Source: Nostoc sp. ATCC 43529 (GTDB lineage: Bacteria > Cyanobacteriota > Cyanobacteriia > Cyanobacteriales > Nostocaceae). From it: a stretch of DNA of 64,000 nt. Where the stretch lies: positions 62,001 to 126,000 of the forward strand of contig LWTK01000031.1 of NCBI GenBank assembly GCA_003326205.1. The letters run 5' to 3'. The notes beneath the pieces were generated by a model. It saw only the letters and a list, made by a program, of their open reading frames with translations, was not told the DNA's origin and did no database searches. Both the position numbers and the translations under genes were made by a program. Positions 1 to 9,127 of this stretch are shown here, in pieces (position 1 is the first letter of the stretch; each line of letters starts with the position of its first letter).

Positions 1-440
1 ATCACCGAACCCGATGTCATCAACCCCCGCACTACTCCCGCCAACATTTTGCCGATGTGTAATGCTAACGGATGTATGGGAGTTAACAATAATTCCTCGA
101 AAGTTTTGCTAAATAATCTATCTCCACAAATGGAAAATGTTGTTCCACCAAAGCTAATGGTCATTGACGATAGCGCCACCATCCCTGGTAATATAAATTC
201 TAAATAGTTGTCATAGTTACCACTAATTGCTGAGCCGGGTTTGATGGAACTACCCAAACCTAAGCCAAAAGCTAAAATATATATCAGTGGAGATATTAAC
301 CCTGATGCAGCAACTTGCACAACTCTAACACGTAAATCTAGCCAATCTCCCCAAAAAATAGTTAGACTATCAGCTAGGAGAATTTGAAATTGCGAAGTTT
401 TTAACCTCTTGCCCGATAGTAACGCTCTTTGAAATTTCAC
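1..440 (-). CDS. ABC-2 type transporter permease, partial (C-terminus outside the window)
   Basis: The minus strand is open from a GTG at 438-440 to the window edge, about 146 codons. An in-frame TAA lies just upstream of the GTG. The protein reads ...LADSLTIFWGDWLDLR then VVQVAASGLISPLIYILAFG, followed by GLGLGSS, GMVALSSMTISFGG and GDRLFSKTFEELL. This is the N-terminal half of an integral membrane ABC-2 exporter permease (NodJ/DrrB type), with the first two membrane spans at about residues 38-60 and 80-105. Such permeases work with a separate ATPase in lipid, polysaccharide or drug export; no ATPase is visible here. No clear Shine-Dalgarno precedes the GTG, so the start is provisional. Confidence 0.8.
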   Translation of the reverse strand, partial: MKFQRALLSGKRLKTSQFQILLADSLTIFWGDWLDLRVRVVQVAASGLISPLIYILAFGLGLGSSIKPGSAISGNYDNYLEFILPGMVALSSMTISFGGTTFSICGDRLFSKTFEELLLTPIHPLALHIGKMLAGVVRGLMTSGSV

Positions 441-500
441 TTGTTTTTAGTTAGGTATTGAAATTGTATTCAAAGTTAATTTACATTGTTTTATACATCA

Positions 501-652
501 AATACTAGGGGTAATACTTCTCGGTTAAGGGGAAAAGGGGAAAGGGGAAAGGGAAAGAAAAACCTTTCACCCTTAGCCTTTACCCTTTTCCCCAAACCGG
601 ATTACGAGTGAAAAATACTTAAGCTAGAAGTATTGATACTAGGGGTAATAAA
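501..652. repeat. Imperfect palindromic element with purine-rich arms
   Basis: A GGGGAAAAGGGGAAAGGGG-type arm near 530-556 is complementary to a CCTTTACCCTTTTCCCC-type arm near 578-594. The unit is bounded by two direct copies of ACTAGGGGTAATA (near 504 and 638). The direct repeats look like a target duplication, or old copies, around a mini-element. The rest of 441-927 is AT-rich with no recognisable gene. Confidence 0.45.
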
Positions 653-927
653 AATATCTGTAACTAAAAATTTGTAATGAAAATTGCTAATAAAAAATTC
701 ATTAATTCTAAAATAGCTAATATTACTAGCTAGTTAATACAAATGGGAACTGTCAGCAACTAAAGTTGAAATTAGATTCAAAAATTTAAATAATTTGCTA
801 TTTTTGTGATTTAACAAGAAAATTGCCACAAACTCCCAGACAATTACAGTTAAAACTAGGCATACTGAAAGAGGTAGAAAATTTTAGACTACTCCTGCTA
901 AATTGACGTGAAGGTGATTAAGCAACA

Positions 928-1467
928 ATGAGACGTAAATCAACTGGTAGATCGGCTACTACTTCTAAACCCTCTAATATCCAATCTTCGATGTTTAACC
1001 TCTTCACTATTGCAATTATGGGAGGGGTCTTGATTTTGGGAATTGGGATTGGCATTGCTTTTAGTTCTACGACCACATTGGCGCCATCAAATGTAGCTTC
1101 TCGTGAATTCATTGATACCAAAGCACCGAACCCTGAGATCTGCGTGCAGTATGGAGCCAGTGCTATGGTGATGGACGCTAGACTGTTCGTGACTCTCAAC
1201 CCTTTCAATGTCTATGTTTCTCAGCCGAGTATGCGTCCTGGATGTGTTATTCGACAAAATAACTGGGCAATTTTAGAACAGCGTCGGCTGGTGACATCCG
1301 ATCAGGTAAGAGATTGTAAGAATCGCTTAAATACCTTTGGTTTTACAGGTAATTTAGATAGTGATAACCCTGATATTAGATGCATATATCAGAATGAAGC
1401 TGCTCAAAACTTCTTCACAGCTCAACCAGGAGCAGTTGGAACCCCCCAGGAAACGGATAGATTTTAG
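928..1467 (+). CDS. Membrane-anchored exported protein, DUF3172-like
   Basis: This 179-residue protein has a basic, Ser/Thr-rich N-terminus, one strong membrane segment at about residues 29-48 (FTIAIMGGVLILGIGIGIAF) and a hydrophilic C-terminal domain with four cysteines (in EICVQYG, RPGCVIR, VRDCKN and IRCIYQ). That fits a single-pass or signal-anchored protein facing the lumen or periplasm. The conserved-looking core (NPEICVQYGASAMVMDARLF) reminds me of the cyanobacterial DUF3172 family; the family name is from memory and no function is known. The gene is convergent with the AMIN-domain gene downstream. ATG 928 is preceded by GAAGGTGA. Confidence 0.75.
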   Translation: MRRKSTGRSATTSKPSNIQSSMFNLFTIAIMGGVLILGIGIGIAFSSTTTLAPSNVASREFIDTKAPNPEICVQYGASAMVMDARLFVTLNPFNVYVSQPSMRPGCVIRQNNWAILEQRRLVTSDQVRDCKNRLNTFGFTGNLDSDNPDIRCIYQNEAAQNFFTAQPGAVGTPQETDRF

Positions 1468-1494
1468 GATTTGGGCATAGGCCAAACAGGGGGC

Positions 1495-1523
1495 GTTGAC
1501 TGTTGACTGTTCGCTGTTGACTG
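1495..1523. repeat. Heptameric short tandem repeat (GTTGACT type)
   Basis: About four units of GTTGACTGTT... lie between two convergent genes. This is the short tandemly repeated repetitive (STRR) class known from heterocystous cyanobacteria. The same heptamer, in either orientation, recurs near 36081-36114 and 50228-50254. Confidence 0.7.
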
Positions 1524-1580
1524 AGAAGTTTATTGTTCTCCCCTCTGTGCCCTTCTACTCTCCATCCTCCACTCCCTAAT

Positions 1581-2441
1581 CTACCTACTTTTAGGAAGGG
1601 GTTGGCCAAACTCAATGATTTGAGGATTGCCAAGATTGGGGGCTGTTGGGACTGGAAATTCAGACACTCCGAAAGTAGGAATGCTATTCAATGTACCGGA
1701 TTGATTTGGGAAAGAAGGCGGAGGAAGAATAAAATTGGGTTGTTGAGGGGGTGCATTGGGAGTTAAGGGAGGTACAGTTACAAAGGGTTGATTTGAGTTA
1801 GGAATATTTGTTGAGGGCAGCTGACTCGATATGGGAGGAATTGTGAGTAAGGGCGGTTGTGAGCTAGGAGTCAGTACGGGTAAGTTATTAGGCGATTGTA
1901 AGTTAGTAGTAGTTACGGGTGATTTAGTAGGCGGTTTTTGAGGTGGTTTTTTGGGTGAAGTTGCTGAGTTTGCTGGTTTTACGGCAGTACTTTTACCAGA
2001 AATAACAGGACGTAATACCCAGCGAGTGGGATTTTTTCGAGAAACTGGTTGCAGTTGTACCTGGTTGGGATTTAAAACAGTTCCTGGTGCTAAATCTAGA
2101 ACAATGCGTGTGGCGTTTTCATTGAGCTGAGAAACACGAATACTTTTGATGACTCCAGAGTAATTTTGTTGGGTGGTAACAGAACCTAACTTAGTATTCG
2201 GTAAATCTACAACCAAGCGAGGTGGTTGAGCAAGGTAGAAATAACGAGGGGTTGTGGCTGTTGAGAGAGTGATTTCGAGTTGTTGTGTTTTCGGCGAAAA
2301 ACGCCAATTATCTAGTTTTGCCACTGGTGTAACAGCAATGCTGGAAGCTTCAAGGGCGATCGCTGCATAAAAACCGAATACACTGAAGCTAAGTAGCTTT
2401 TTGCTCCAGTGGCAATGCCAAGTCTTTAATCTCTGAGACAT
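1581..2441 (-). CDS. AMIN-domain exported protein
   Basis: 286 residues. The N-terminus (residues 1-35) is basic then hydrophobic, like a signal peptide or anchor. Residues 45-130 form an AMIN domain: WRFSPKTQQLEITLS, YFYLAQPPRLVVDLP, GVIKSIRVSQ and ATRIVLDL. AMIN domains target periplasmic proteins such as AmiC amidases and PilQ to the cell wall. The remaining 140 residues are a low-complexity Pro/Ser/Thr/Asn linker with no enzyme domain. In filamentous cyanobacteria such proteins may act in peptidoglycan or septal organisation; that role is inference. The gene is convergent with the exported-protein gene at 928-1467. Confidence 0.85.
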   Translation of the reverse strand: MSQRLKTWHCHWSKKLLSFSVFGFYAAIALEASSIAVTPVAKLDNWRFSPKTQQLEITLSTATTPRYFYLAQPPRLVVDLPNTKLGSVTTQQNYSGVIKSIRVSQLNENATRIVLDLAPGTVLNPNQVQLQPVSRKNPTRWVLRPVISGKSTAVKPANSATSPKKPPQKPPTKSPVTTTNLQSPNNLPVLTPSSQPPLLTIPPISSQLPSTNIPNSNQPFVTVPPLTPNAPPQQPNFILPPPSFPNQSGTLNSIPTFGVSEFPVPTAPNLGNPQIIEFGQPLPKSR

Positions 2442-2682
2442 TCTTAATTATGCCTTCATATTGAGTTCTGAGGAATTTCTAGTATAAGCTAAGAATTAAA
2501 TTATACTTTTAACTTTTTATTCCTCAGTTGCCACTATAAATATATACACTTACTTGGTTTTCAGTAAGTGCGATCGGCTGCGTAGGCCAAAGCATGAAAA
2601 AGTGAGTGGGGAGTGGGGGGCGAATAATAACCCTCAGTCAACAGTCATCAATCAGTTAACGCTCCCAACGCCCAATACCCTT

Positions 2683-3189
2683 TTAATGGCTATTGGACTT
2701 CTTTTCTTTTTCCTCAACTGTTTCTGGCACAGCAGTAAATTTTAGAGTTTGGGGAATGCTATTGAGAGTTAATTGGCCTGCTATGTTAGTGTCAACTACT
2801 TGCATTTGAATTGTGACTGAGTTGAGAGCATCTTTCTGAGACTGAGGGATATTGCAAAGGATAGATGTGTTAACTTTCCCCGATAAATTTAACTGTTGAT
2901 TTTTCAAGATGCCTATGAGAGTGGGCTTTTCGTCAATATCGGCGTTGGCGTTTGCCGATAATACAGAGGCATTTAAGTAAATACCTGACTGCTCAATATT
3001 TAATATTAGGGTGTCTGATTTTTCACAGTCGGGCAACTTTTCAGCTAATGTTAGACGATAGCGATCGCTAACCTTAGGAGGAGCTTTAAGATTGTTTTCT
3101 CCATAAGCGGTTACGGTTTTAAACAGCAGTAGCACTGAACTGATGGCTACTCCGTAAAAAACTAAGGATTTGAAGTTGAAATGATTCAT
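2683..3189 (-). CDS. Exported hypothetical protein coupled to the antiporter gene
   Basis: 168 residues with an N-terminal hydrophobic segment (residues 8-28, SLVFYGVAISSVLLLFK), then a soluble domain rich in beta-type residues. Two cysteines (KLPDCEK and SILCNIP) could form a disulfide. The C-terminus is charged (EEKEKKSNSH). I do not recognise the family. Its ATG overlaps the stop of the upstream antiporter gene by 4 nt (ATGA), so the two are translationally coupled and probably work together, perhaps as a periplasmic accessory of the transporter. That link is inference. Confidence 0.7.
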   Translation of the reverse strand: MNHFNFKSLVFYGVAISSVLLLFKTVTAYGENNLKAPPKVSDRYRLTLAEKLPDCEKSDTLILNIEQSGIYLNASVLSANANADIDEKPTLIGILKNQQLNLSGKVNTSILCNIPQSQKDALNSVTIQMQVVDTNIAGQLTLNSIPQTLKFTAVPETVEEKEKKSNSH

Positions 3190-5402
3190 AATCTCAATTC
3201 CTGAGTTGTTGGCTCTTGAGTACTAACTTCAGGAAGCACGGAAGCTAGATGAGCAGTGACTTGACTGTAGCGACGGGTAATCAGCAGAGAAGAACGGCAT
3301 TGGATGGCTAATTCGTCTGTATATCTTCCCAAGGTTTGACGCTCAATACCCCAAGTGCGACTGGTGCCAGCGATTGTCAGATCTACATTTTTCGATGCTT
3401 CAACAACGGCTTGGATGGGATCTGGGGCTTGGACAACTTTGATTTCTATGCGATCGCGTACACTACTGGGTAATTGCTCCATCATTGTGTCGAGTTCGTA
3501 ACTCAATTCATCCTTGAGGCGATTTTCTGGTAAAACGTGTAAAACTTGCAACATACAAGTTTCATGATTGATTAGCAATCTCAAAGCAAGTATTAATGCT
3601 AAATCATCGTGGATGTTTGCAGAATAAGGCACTAACAAGCTTTCTAATCGCTCACTTCCCCGGTCTACAAATACTGCGACATCAACTGGTGCAGTGGTGA
3701 GAATTTGACCGACTCTTCCCCCTAAGCGGTTGCTACTAAAGGCTGGGCGATGCCATCCCACAAGAATTAAATCAACTTGGTCTAGTGCAGCAATCTGGGC
3801 TGTTTCCCGTGCAACATTACTGGATGTACGGACGATAGGATGCACGTAAGAACGGGTTTGGGGAGGTTCGAGAGTATTGATTAATTCTTCTAGTTGCTGG
3901 CGGCGTTGGGCAATTAATCGGTCTGCTTCAACTGGGGTACTTTCAAAGGCATAGTCTTCTTCAAATTCAATCAAGCTGAGGGGATGCACAACAGCAGGTT
4001 GTCGATAATTGAGAGCAATGGCCACTGCTAACCGTACTAAACCTTTTTGAGTATTTGGATTCGCTACTGGTACTAAAATCCGGTAGGAACGAGTGTAAGT
4101 TTCATCTTCAAGAGTGGTATCTTCAGTACCTAAATATGTTTCAGTTTCTGCTTCAAACTCCGGTTCTACTACATCTAACCTGATTAGCTTTTTCGGATAT
4201 GTCCATTCCAACAATGGCGAGGTCATAAATGTAGTTACCAGTGCCATAATTACCAGCATGGTAAATATTAAAGGAGAAATTACTCCTAACTCCAGACCAA
4301 TATTTAGCACTATCAATTCGGTCAAACCGCGAGTATTCATTAACCAACCGAGTGCCGAGGCTTCTCGTTTATTAATGCCACCAACACGAGCTGCAATATA
4401 AGTGCCAAAATATTTACCTGCGATCGCTACTGCTAAAACCAATGCACACAACAGCCATAATTCTGGACGATTCAGCAAGCCAATCTGCGTCCGCAAACCA
4501 CTGTAGGCAAAAAATATTGGCAGCAAGAATATGAGGACAAAATCTTCGGTTTTTACTGCTAATTCCCGCACTAAATCTTCATTTTTGGGCATTGCTGCTC
4601 CCAACAAAAATGCCCCAAAAATTAAGTGAATGCCTATTAATTCAGTGATTAATGCGGATGCAACCACTCCCATATAAATCCCAGCTAGCAGCAATTGGCT
4701 GAGGCGTCCCGCACGCTGGTAATGTTTGGCAAGGCCTTGGAGGAACCAACGCCCCAAGGTTAGCATGAAGCCGATGTAGACTATACTCTCAATAATTGTC
4801 GGTACTGCACCAGCAAAATTACCAGTACGAGCTACAGCGATGGCTACTGCTAATAAACACCAAGCTGTGACATCATCTACCGCTGCACAAGTTAAAGCTA
4901 ATGTTCCTAACCGGGTTCCTTGTAAATTACTTTCAGTAATGATTCGCGCCAAAACTGGAAAGGCAGTAATCGACATCGCCGCACCCAAAAATAAGGCGAA
5001 GGCGGTAAACGATACATTAGCGTTAGAAACCAGGGGATAAAGCAACACCGCTAGTAATGTTCCTAAGGAAAAAGGCACCAAAATACTGACATGAGAAGTC
5101 AAAACTGCCACTTCTAGTTGACCACTGAGGTATTTTGGATTTAGTTCTAACCCAATCAGAAACATGAAAAATATTAGTCCCACTTGAGACAAAACATTTA
5201 AAAAAGGAATAGTTTCTGGTGGAAATAAGGTAAGTGCTACATGGGGAGCTACTAAACCAAATAAAGATGGCCCAAGCATAATCCCAGCGACAATTTCACC
5301 AATTACCAGCGGTTGCTTAATAGAACGAAATCCTAGCCCTACTAGCCGTGAAAGTCCAATAACAATCAGTACCTCAACCAGAACGAGAATAACTGTGTGC
5401 AT
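3186..5402 (-). CDS. CPA2-family cation/proton antiporter with C-terminal universal-stress domains
   Basis: 738 residues. Residues 1-400 are a Kef/NhaS-type Na+(K+)/H+ exchanger with about 12 membrane spans. Landmarks are GEIVAGIMLGPSLFG, the acidic exchanger motif ALTCAAVDDVTAW (paired aspartates), and LGWLMNTRGLTELIVLNIG. Residues 440-715 are cytosolic and contain two UspA-like regions (SYRILVPVANPNTQKG... and ERLESLLVPYSANIHDDLA...ALRLL), with an ATP-loop-like GTSRTWG near residue 690. It should move Na+ or K+ against protons, with nucleotide or stress input through the Usp part (inference). The downstream gene overlaps by 4 nt. Confidence 0.92.
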   Translation of the reverse strand: MHTVILVLVEVLIVIGLSRLVGLGFRSIKQPLVIGEIVAGIMLGPSLFGLVAPHVALTLFPPETIPFLNVLSQVGLIFFMFLIGLELNPKYLSGQLEVAVLTSHVSILVPFSLGTLLAVLLYPLVSNANVSFTAFALFLGAAMSITAFPVLARIITESNLQGTRLGTLALTCAAVDDVTAWCLLAVAIAVARTGNFAGAVPTIIESIVYIGFMLTLGRWFLQGLAKHYQRAGRLSQLLLAGIYMGVVASALITELIGIHLIFGAFLLGAAMPKNEDLVRELAVKTEDFVLIFLLPIFFAYSGLRTQIGLLNRPELWLLCALVLAVAIAGKYFGTYIAARVGGINKREASALGWLMNTRGLTELIVLNIGLELGVISPLIFTMLVIMALVTTFMTSPLLEWTYPKKLIRLDVVEPEFEAETETYLGTEDTTLEDETYTRSYRILVPVANPNTQKGLVRLAVAIALNYRQPAVVHPLSLIEFEEDYAFESTPVEADRLIAQRRQQLEELINTLEPPQTRSYVHPIVRTSSNVARETAQIAALDQVDLILVGWHRPAFSSNRLGGRVGQILTTAPVDVAVFVDRGSERLESLLVPYSANIHDDLALILALRLLINHETCMLQVLHVLPENRLKDELSYELDTMMEQLPSSVRDRIEIKVVQAPDPIQAVVEASKNVDLTIAGTSRTWGIERQTLGRYTDELAIQCRSSLLITRRYSQVTAHLASVLPEVSTQEPTTQELRL

Positions 5403-5839
5403 GGTTTCCTCAAAAGTAACTATCTGGTTTCCCTAAGATAATTGTTTAAAAGATTGGAAAATGTCAACCCCTGTTCTTACCGAAAGACTACACAAAGTAG
5501 AAATTGAAAATTCAAAATTCAGGCATTAACACCTGCATAAATCAATTTATAAGCTTGTAAGTTTAATTAGGAATTATGAACTATACGTCAAATTTGTAAG
5601 ATACACTTAAGGTTAATTTCTACTTATTTGTGATGTCAGTTGCTGTTAGTGGAAGATGAGGTACTGAGGGGTATAACAGGGCAATAAGACAAGGAGAATA
5701 ACTCTTAAGTACAGAGAAGGGTTAATTGCGTCTCTATTTCTAATTCCCAGCGTCAACAGTTAACAGTTTACAGCTAACACTCAGTACTTTGCTACAGTTA
5801 CTATCAGGAATTAATTCTTAGTTTTCTATATATACCTGC
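5403..5839. other. Intergenic spacer without a recognisable gene
   Basis: This AT-rich spacer separates two same-strand antiporter genes. It contains degenerate heptamer-like text near 5753-5790 (CAACAGTTAACAGTTTACAG). No ORF, RNA or clear terminator is seen. A promoter for the 3186-5402 gene should lie here but no confident box could be assigned. Confidence 0.5.
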
Positions 5840-7129
5840 TTAAACGGTAAATTTTTCATAGCTTGTACCGTGCAATAAAAAGGTAACTAAGGGTGATGCC
5901 ATGAGTGTAGTAACTATAGCCATAATAACCATGATAGTGAATAAAGTGGGAGTAATTATACCTTGTTCAAGACCAATATTGAGGATGATTAACTCCATTA
6001 AACCGCGAGCATTCATCAGAGTGCCGATAATTGCTGATTCCCGCCAATTTTCTCCTGCTAATTTTGCTGCCAACATACAAGCAATGCCTTTGCCGATAAC
6101 TGCGATCGCCACAATTAATATAGTGATTCCCCATAATGCAGGCGTATTTACTAGTCCGATTTGTGTATTCAATCCAGAAAAGACAAAAAATATCGGCAGC
6201 AAAAAAGAAGTGGTGAAAAACTCTGTATATTGGCGAATTTGTTGGGCAAATTCCCCGCGTGGTGTTACGGCTCCTAACACAAATGCGCCGAATATTGCAT
6301 AGATACCTGTGATATCGGTAAACCATGCACAAAACATCAAAACTATCAATAATAAAGTCAATGTTTGTCTATTCACACCCGCATCACGTTTTGTCATCCT
6401 TGTGAAGACTTTTAGTAGACGTTGCCCGATAAAAATTGCAAATAAAACATAGCAAATGCCACCACCAATTGCTAAGATAGCGATGTTGATGGAATTTTTT
6501 ACACTGGCAAGCACGATCGCCAGCAAACACCAAGCAACTCCATCATCTACCGATGCTGCGCCTAAAGCCAAAGTACCGAAGCGAGTTTGAGCAAGTCCGC
6601 GTTCGTAAAGGATACGAGCTAACATGGGAAAAGCAGTGATTGTCATCGACGCACCTAGATATAAAGCCGCTGACCAAGGCACTACTTCGGGTTGAAAGAA
6701 ATTGCCATTAGAATATAACCAAAAAGAAGCGATCGCTCCTAATATAAAAGGAGTAATAATTCCGGCAGCAGATAACAAACCCGCACTTTTGATATGGTGT
6801 TTCAAGAGTTTTGTGTTGAACTCTAAACCAATCAAAAACATATAAATTGCCAGTCCAATTTGGCTAATGGCATATAAAATCGACATCGATGGATTGGGTA
6901 TCTTGTCTCCTAAAGCAGTGATAATTGGCAACTTGGGAAATAACCATTGTTGAAAATTTGGTGCAATCAAACCTAGAAGTGACGGCCCTAGCATGACACC
7001 TGCAATCATTTCGCAAACAACATCAGTTTGACCAAGATAGCGGCGTCCTAAAATTGTAACTATGCGACAAGTGGCTAAAATTACTGTGAGTTGCAGAAAT
7101 AGCTGAATAACCAGATCGAAATTTGACAT
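5840..7129 (-). CDS. CPA2-family cation/proton antiporter (short form)
   Basis: 429 residues, essentially only the membrane domain. It has the same landmarks as the neighbouring 738-residue antiporter: CEMIAGVMLGPSLLGLIAP, LGAASVDDGVAWCLLA with the paired aspartates, and IGTLMNARGLMELIILNIG. It ends just after the last span (HGTSYEKFTV), so it lacks the Usp-like tail of its neighbour. It is an integral plasma-membrane Na+ or K+/H+ exchanger. The two genes look like paralogues of one family with and without the regulatory domain. Ion specificity cannot be read from sequence. Confidence 0.92.
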   Translation of the reverse strand: MSNFDLVIQLFLQLTVILATCRIVTILGRRYLGQTDVVCEMIAGVMLGPSLLGLIAPNFQQWLFPKLPIITALGDKIPNPSMSILYAISQIGLAIYMFLIGLEFNTKLLKHHIKSAGLLSAAGIITPFILGAIASFWLYSNGNFFQPEVVPWSAALYLGASMTITAFPMLARILYERGLAQTRFGTLALGAASVDDGVAWCLLAIVLASVKNSINIAILAIGGGICYVLFAIFIGQRLLKVFTRMTKRDAGVNRQTLTLLLIVLMFCAWFTDITGIYAIFGAFVLGAVTPRGEFAQQIRQYTEFFTTSFLLPIFFVFSGLNTQIGLVNTPALWGITILIVAIAVIGKGIACMLAAKLAGENWRESAIIGTLMNARGLMELIILNIGLEQGIITPTLFTIMVIMAIVTTLMASPLVTFLLHGTSYEKFTV

Positions 7130-7222
7130 TGTACTTTATTAAGCAGAAATTAAATCTGAGTAAGGTAGATAATAAGACAGATATATTTTTTTAGCACAGT
7201 AATGCTCATAAGTGCCAAATTG

Positions 7223-7272
7223 AATACAAAGGTAGGGGCGCACAACTGTGCGTCCCTATGATTATCTGTATT
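7223..7272. repeat. Small palindromic element with a GTAGGGGCGC-type hairpin
   Basis: Ends AATACA (7223-7228) and TGTATT (7267-7272) are inverted. The core is a self-complementary TAGGGGCGCACA/TGTGCGTCCCTA hairpin at 7233-7258. The core resembles those of the elements at 25485-25579, 48624-48718 and 57333-57397, suggesting one family with variable arms. Confidence 0.55.
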
Positions 7273-7359
7273 CTATTGTGTTGAAAATTGCTTTAAGACA
7301 CGGCTACAGACACAAGTATTTAAAAACGTAGATAAAATGTAACTATTAACAATTAAAAA

Positions 7360-7833
7360 TTACAACCACTCTCCACCACGGAAACGCCAACGGAGAAATA
7401 TAATTCGCATTAGGCTTTGGGAACTAATAAAAACTGCTAGCCAAACTACGCTATAGTGTAATAAAAAATATGTTGGTGACAGTTCTTCCTTTGGTAAAGG
7501 TATTGGTAAGAAGCCAAACAATTTGACTCCACAAAACACAAATAATAATTCCCAAATACCAGCTAAAAGTTGATAAGCTGCTGGCCAATCTCTGTCCCAG
7601 CGGAATTTTTGGAGATAATTATAAAGCACATCCCAACCCAAGCCAAAGATGGCGACATAACCAAGTATCCAAAAATAAACTGAGTTAGCACCAGAACCAA
7701 TCAAACCCATTGCAAAGGGTAAAGATACGAGTACGCCTACAGTTGCAAGTAATAATAATCGAGTTTGCCAGCGACCAAGTAAAGTTGGTGTCATAGAAGT
7801 AGTGTTAGATTTTAGATTTTTGCTTGAATCCAA
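7360..7833 (-). CDS. Conserved-looking integral membrane protein
   Basis: 157 residues with four predicted membrane segments: about 25-45 (LLLLATVGVLVSLPFAMGLI), 50-68, 88-108 and 124-146. A conserved-looking motif WDVLYNYLQKFRWDRDWP lies in a loop and an acidic KEELSPTYF precedes the last span. I do not recognise a functional family. It lies 61 nt downstream of the GDSL hydrolase gene on the same strand and may be co-transcribed with it. Confidence 0.7.
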   Translation of the reverse strand: MDSSKNLKSNTTSMTPTLLGRWQTRLLLLATVGVLVSLPFAMGLIGSGANSVYFWILGYVAIFGLGWDVLYNYLQKFRWDRDWPAAYQLLAGIWELLFVFCGVKLFGFLPIPLPKEELSPTYFLLHYSVVWLAVFISSQSLMRIIFLRWRFRGGEWL

Positions 7834-7894
7834 AATTCAAGTTGCATTGTCAGCACAGCAGAGGTGCAATCTAAAATCTAACATTGGCATCGTT

Positions 7895-8632
7895 TCAGGT
7901 AGTAATTAAATCTAGAGAATGGTAAGTTGCGTTGGCAAAGCCCACCGAAGGTATCGCATCCCAATTTATGACGTCTTCTAACAAAGCTTGATAACCTAGT
8001 GTATTGGGATGAAGTCCGTCATGACTCAAGCGTTTGAGCCGCCAAGTTTCACCGCGTTCCATCCATCGATCAAAAATATCTAAATAGGGAATTTGCCGTT
8101 TCTCACAAGCGATGCGCGTTGCTTCTTTGTAGCGGTATTGATCGGCATGATTATAGTAAAAGCAATCTAAAAATGGCATTTTAGCTTCATCTACTGGCAC
8201 CATGCCCACAAATAACACAGGACAGAGTTGTTGTGCCAAATCCAAGAGAGAAGCGATTTCCTTTTCAAATACAGTGAAATCTGTGTAACTCCGCCCATCA
8301 GGACGCGCCAAACGAGCTGAATCGTTGACGCCTACTGATAAAATAATCAAGTCGGGAACGCGATTTCGCAGTTCACCGCGATGGCGAAATTCAACTTCTA
8401 ACCTTTGAGCTACTTGTTGCGTGCGATCGCCCCTTACACCTAAATTATAAAGAACGTGACCCGCACTATCCGGCAACATCCACCATCGCCGTAGTTGCTC
8501 AACCCATCCCCCTTTTTCCGGGTCGCCAAATCCATATATTAAGCTGTCTCCCAGTGCGACAATCTTCTTTGGCTGCAAGTTTTTTGGTGGTACAGACAGC
8601 TGCATTGAGGAAGATGCTGAAAATGTTTGCAT
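7895..8632 (-). CDS. SGNH/GDSL-family hydrolase
   Basis: 245 residues. Block I is IVALGDSLIYGFG with the catalytic Ser at about residue 30. The SGNH Asn is in LIILSVGVNDSARL and the catalytic Asp/His pair in LSHDGLHPNTLGYQ near the C-terminus. These are the catalytic residues of GDSL lipases/esterases. There is no signal peptide, so a cytosolic esterase or lipase is likely. The substrate is unknown. An alternative start is Met10. Confidence 0.88.
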   Translation of the reverse strand: MQTFSASSSMQLSVPPKNLQPKKIVALGDSLIYGFGDPEKGGWVEQLRRWWMLPDSAGHVLYNLGVRGDRTQQVAQRLEVEFRHRGELRNRVPDLIILSVGVNDSARLARPDGRSYTDFTVFEKEIASLLDLAQQLCPVLFVGMVPVDEAKMPFLDCFYYNHADQYRYKEATRIACEKRQIPYLDIFDRWMERGETWRLKRLSHDGLHPNTLGYQALLEDVINWDAIPSVGFANATYHSLDLITT

Positions 8633-9127
8633 TTAAGAACTATATTTTATATCTTTTCAAGATTCTATACATTTCTATACCATACACGGCTATCTTTAAA
8701 CATCCAAGCATCTATGAGGCTTCTAGTTTTTAATGTGGTTGCAAGGTTAAGATTGCCGCAGTTGAGCCTCAGAAGGTCAACGTCGAGCTTCAGAAGGTCA
8801 AGTGTTGAGTTTAAAAGTTGAAACGGGTAGGCGATGTTTACAAGGGGCTACGCCTACGCACCATGTTTCATTTTATTTTAGGTATGAGTGGGCGATTACA
8901 TTTGCCGAATGATTGTAAGAATCGAACCGCAGAGGACGCAGAGAACACAGAGTCAGAGAGAAGAGGGAGGGTTAGTGTATCCCTGTTCTTAAGTAAGGTA
9001 GCAAGAGTGTTTTCTAGAGAAGCTTAACGAAGCGATCGCTGTAATATGGCTTTACAATAGGCTAATTTTTGTCAACTGTGGTTAGGATAAGTTACAGGTG
9101 TAAAAATTATCTCTATCGCTAGCAAAG
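8633..9127. other. Intergenic spacer with short direct repeats
   Basis: Divergent spacer between the hydrolase and the STAND ATPase gene. It contains two copies of a CTTCAGAAGGTCAA-like unit near 8766-8800, and a CCGCAGAGGACGCAGAGAACAC repeat of a type common in cyanobacterial spacers near 8929. Short ORFs here have repeat-like composition and no family resemblance, so I call none of them genes. Confidence 0.5.

Noticed and set aside
1..207. Plus-strand open frame at the window start
   Set aside because: The minus strand in the same region encodes a recognisable ABC-2 permease; the plus frame is its shadow.
8627..9027. Two short plus-strand frames before the NACHT gene
   Set aside because: Sequence is repeat-derived and the first overlaps the start of the hydrolase gene on the other strand.
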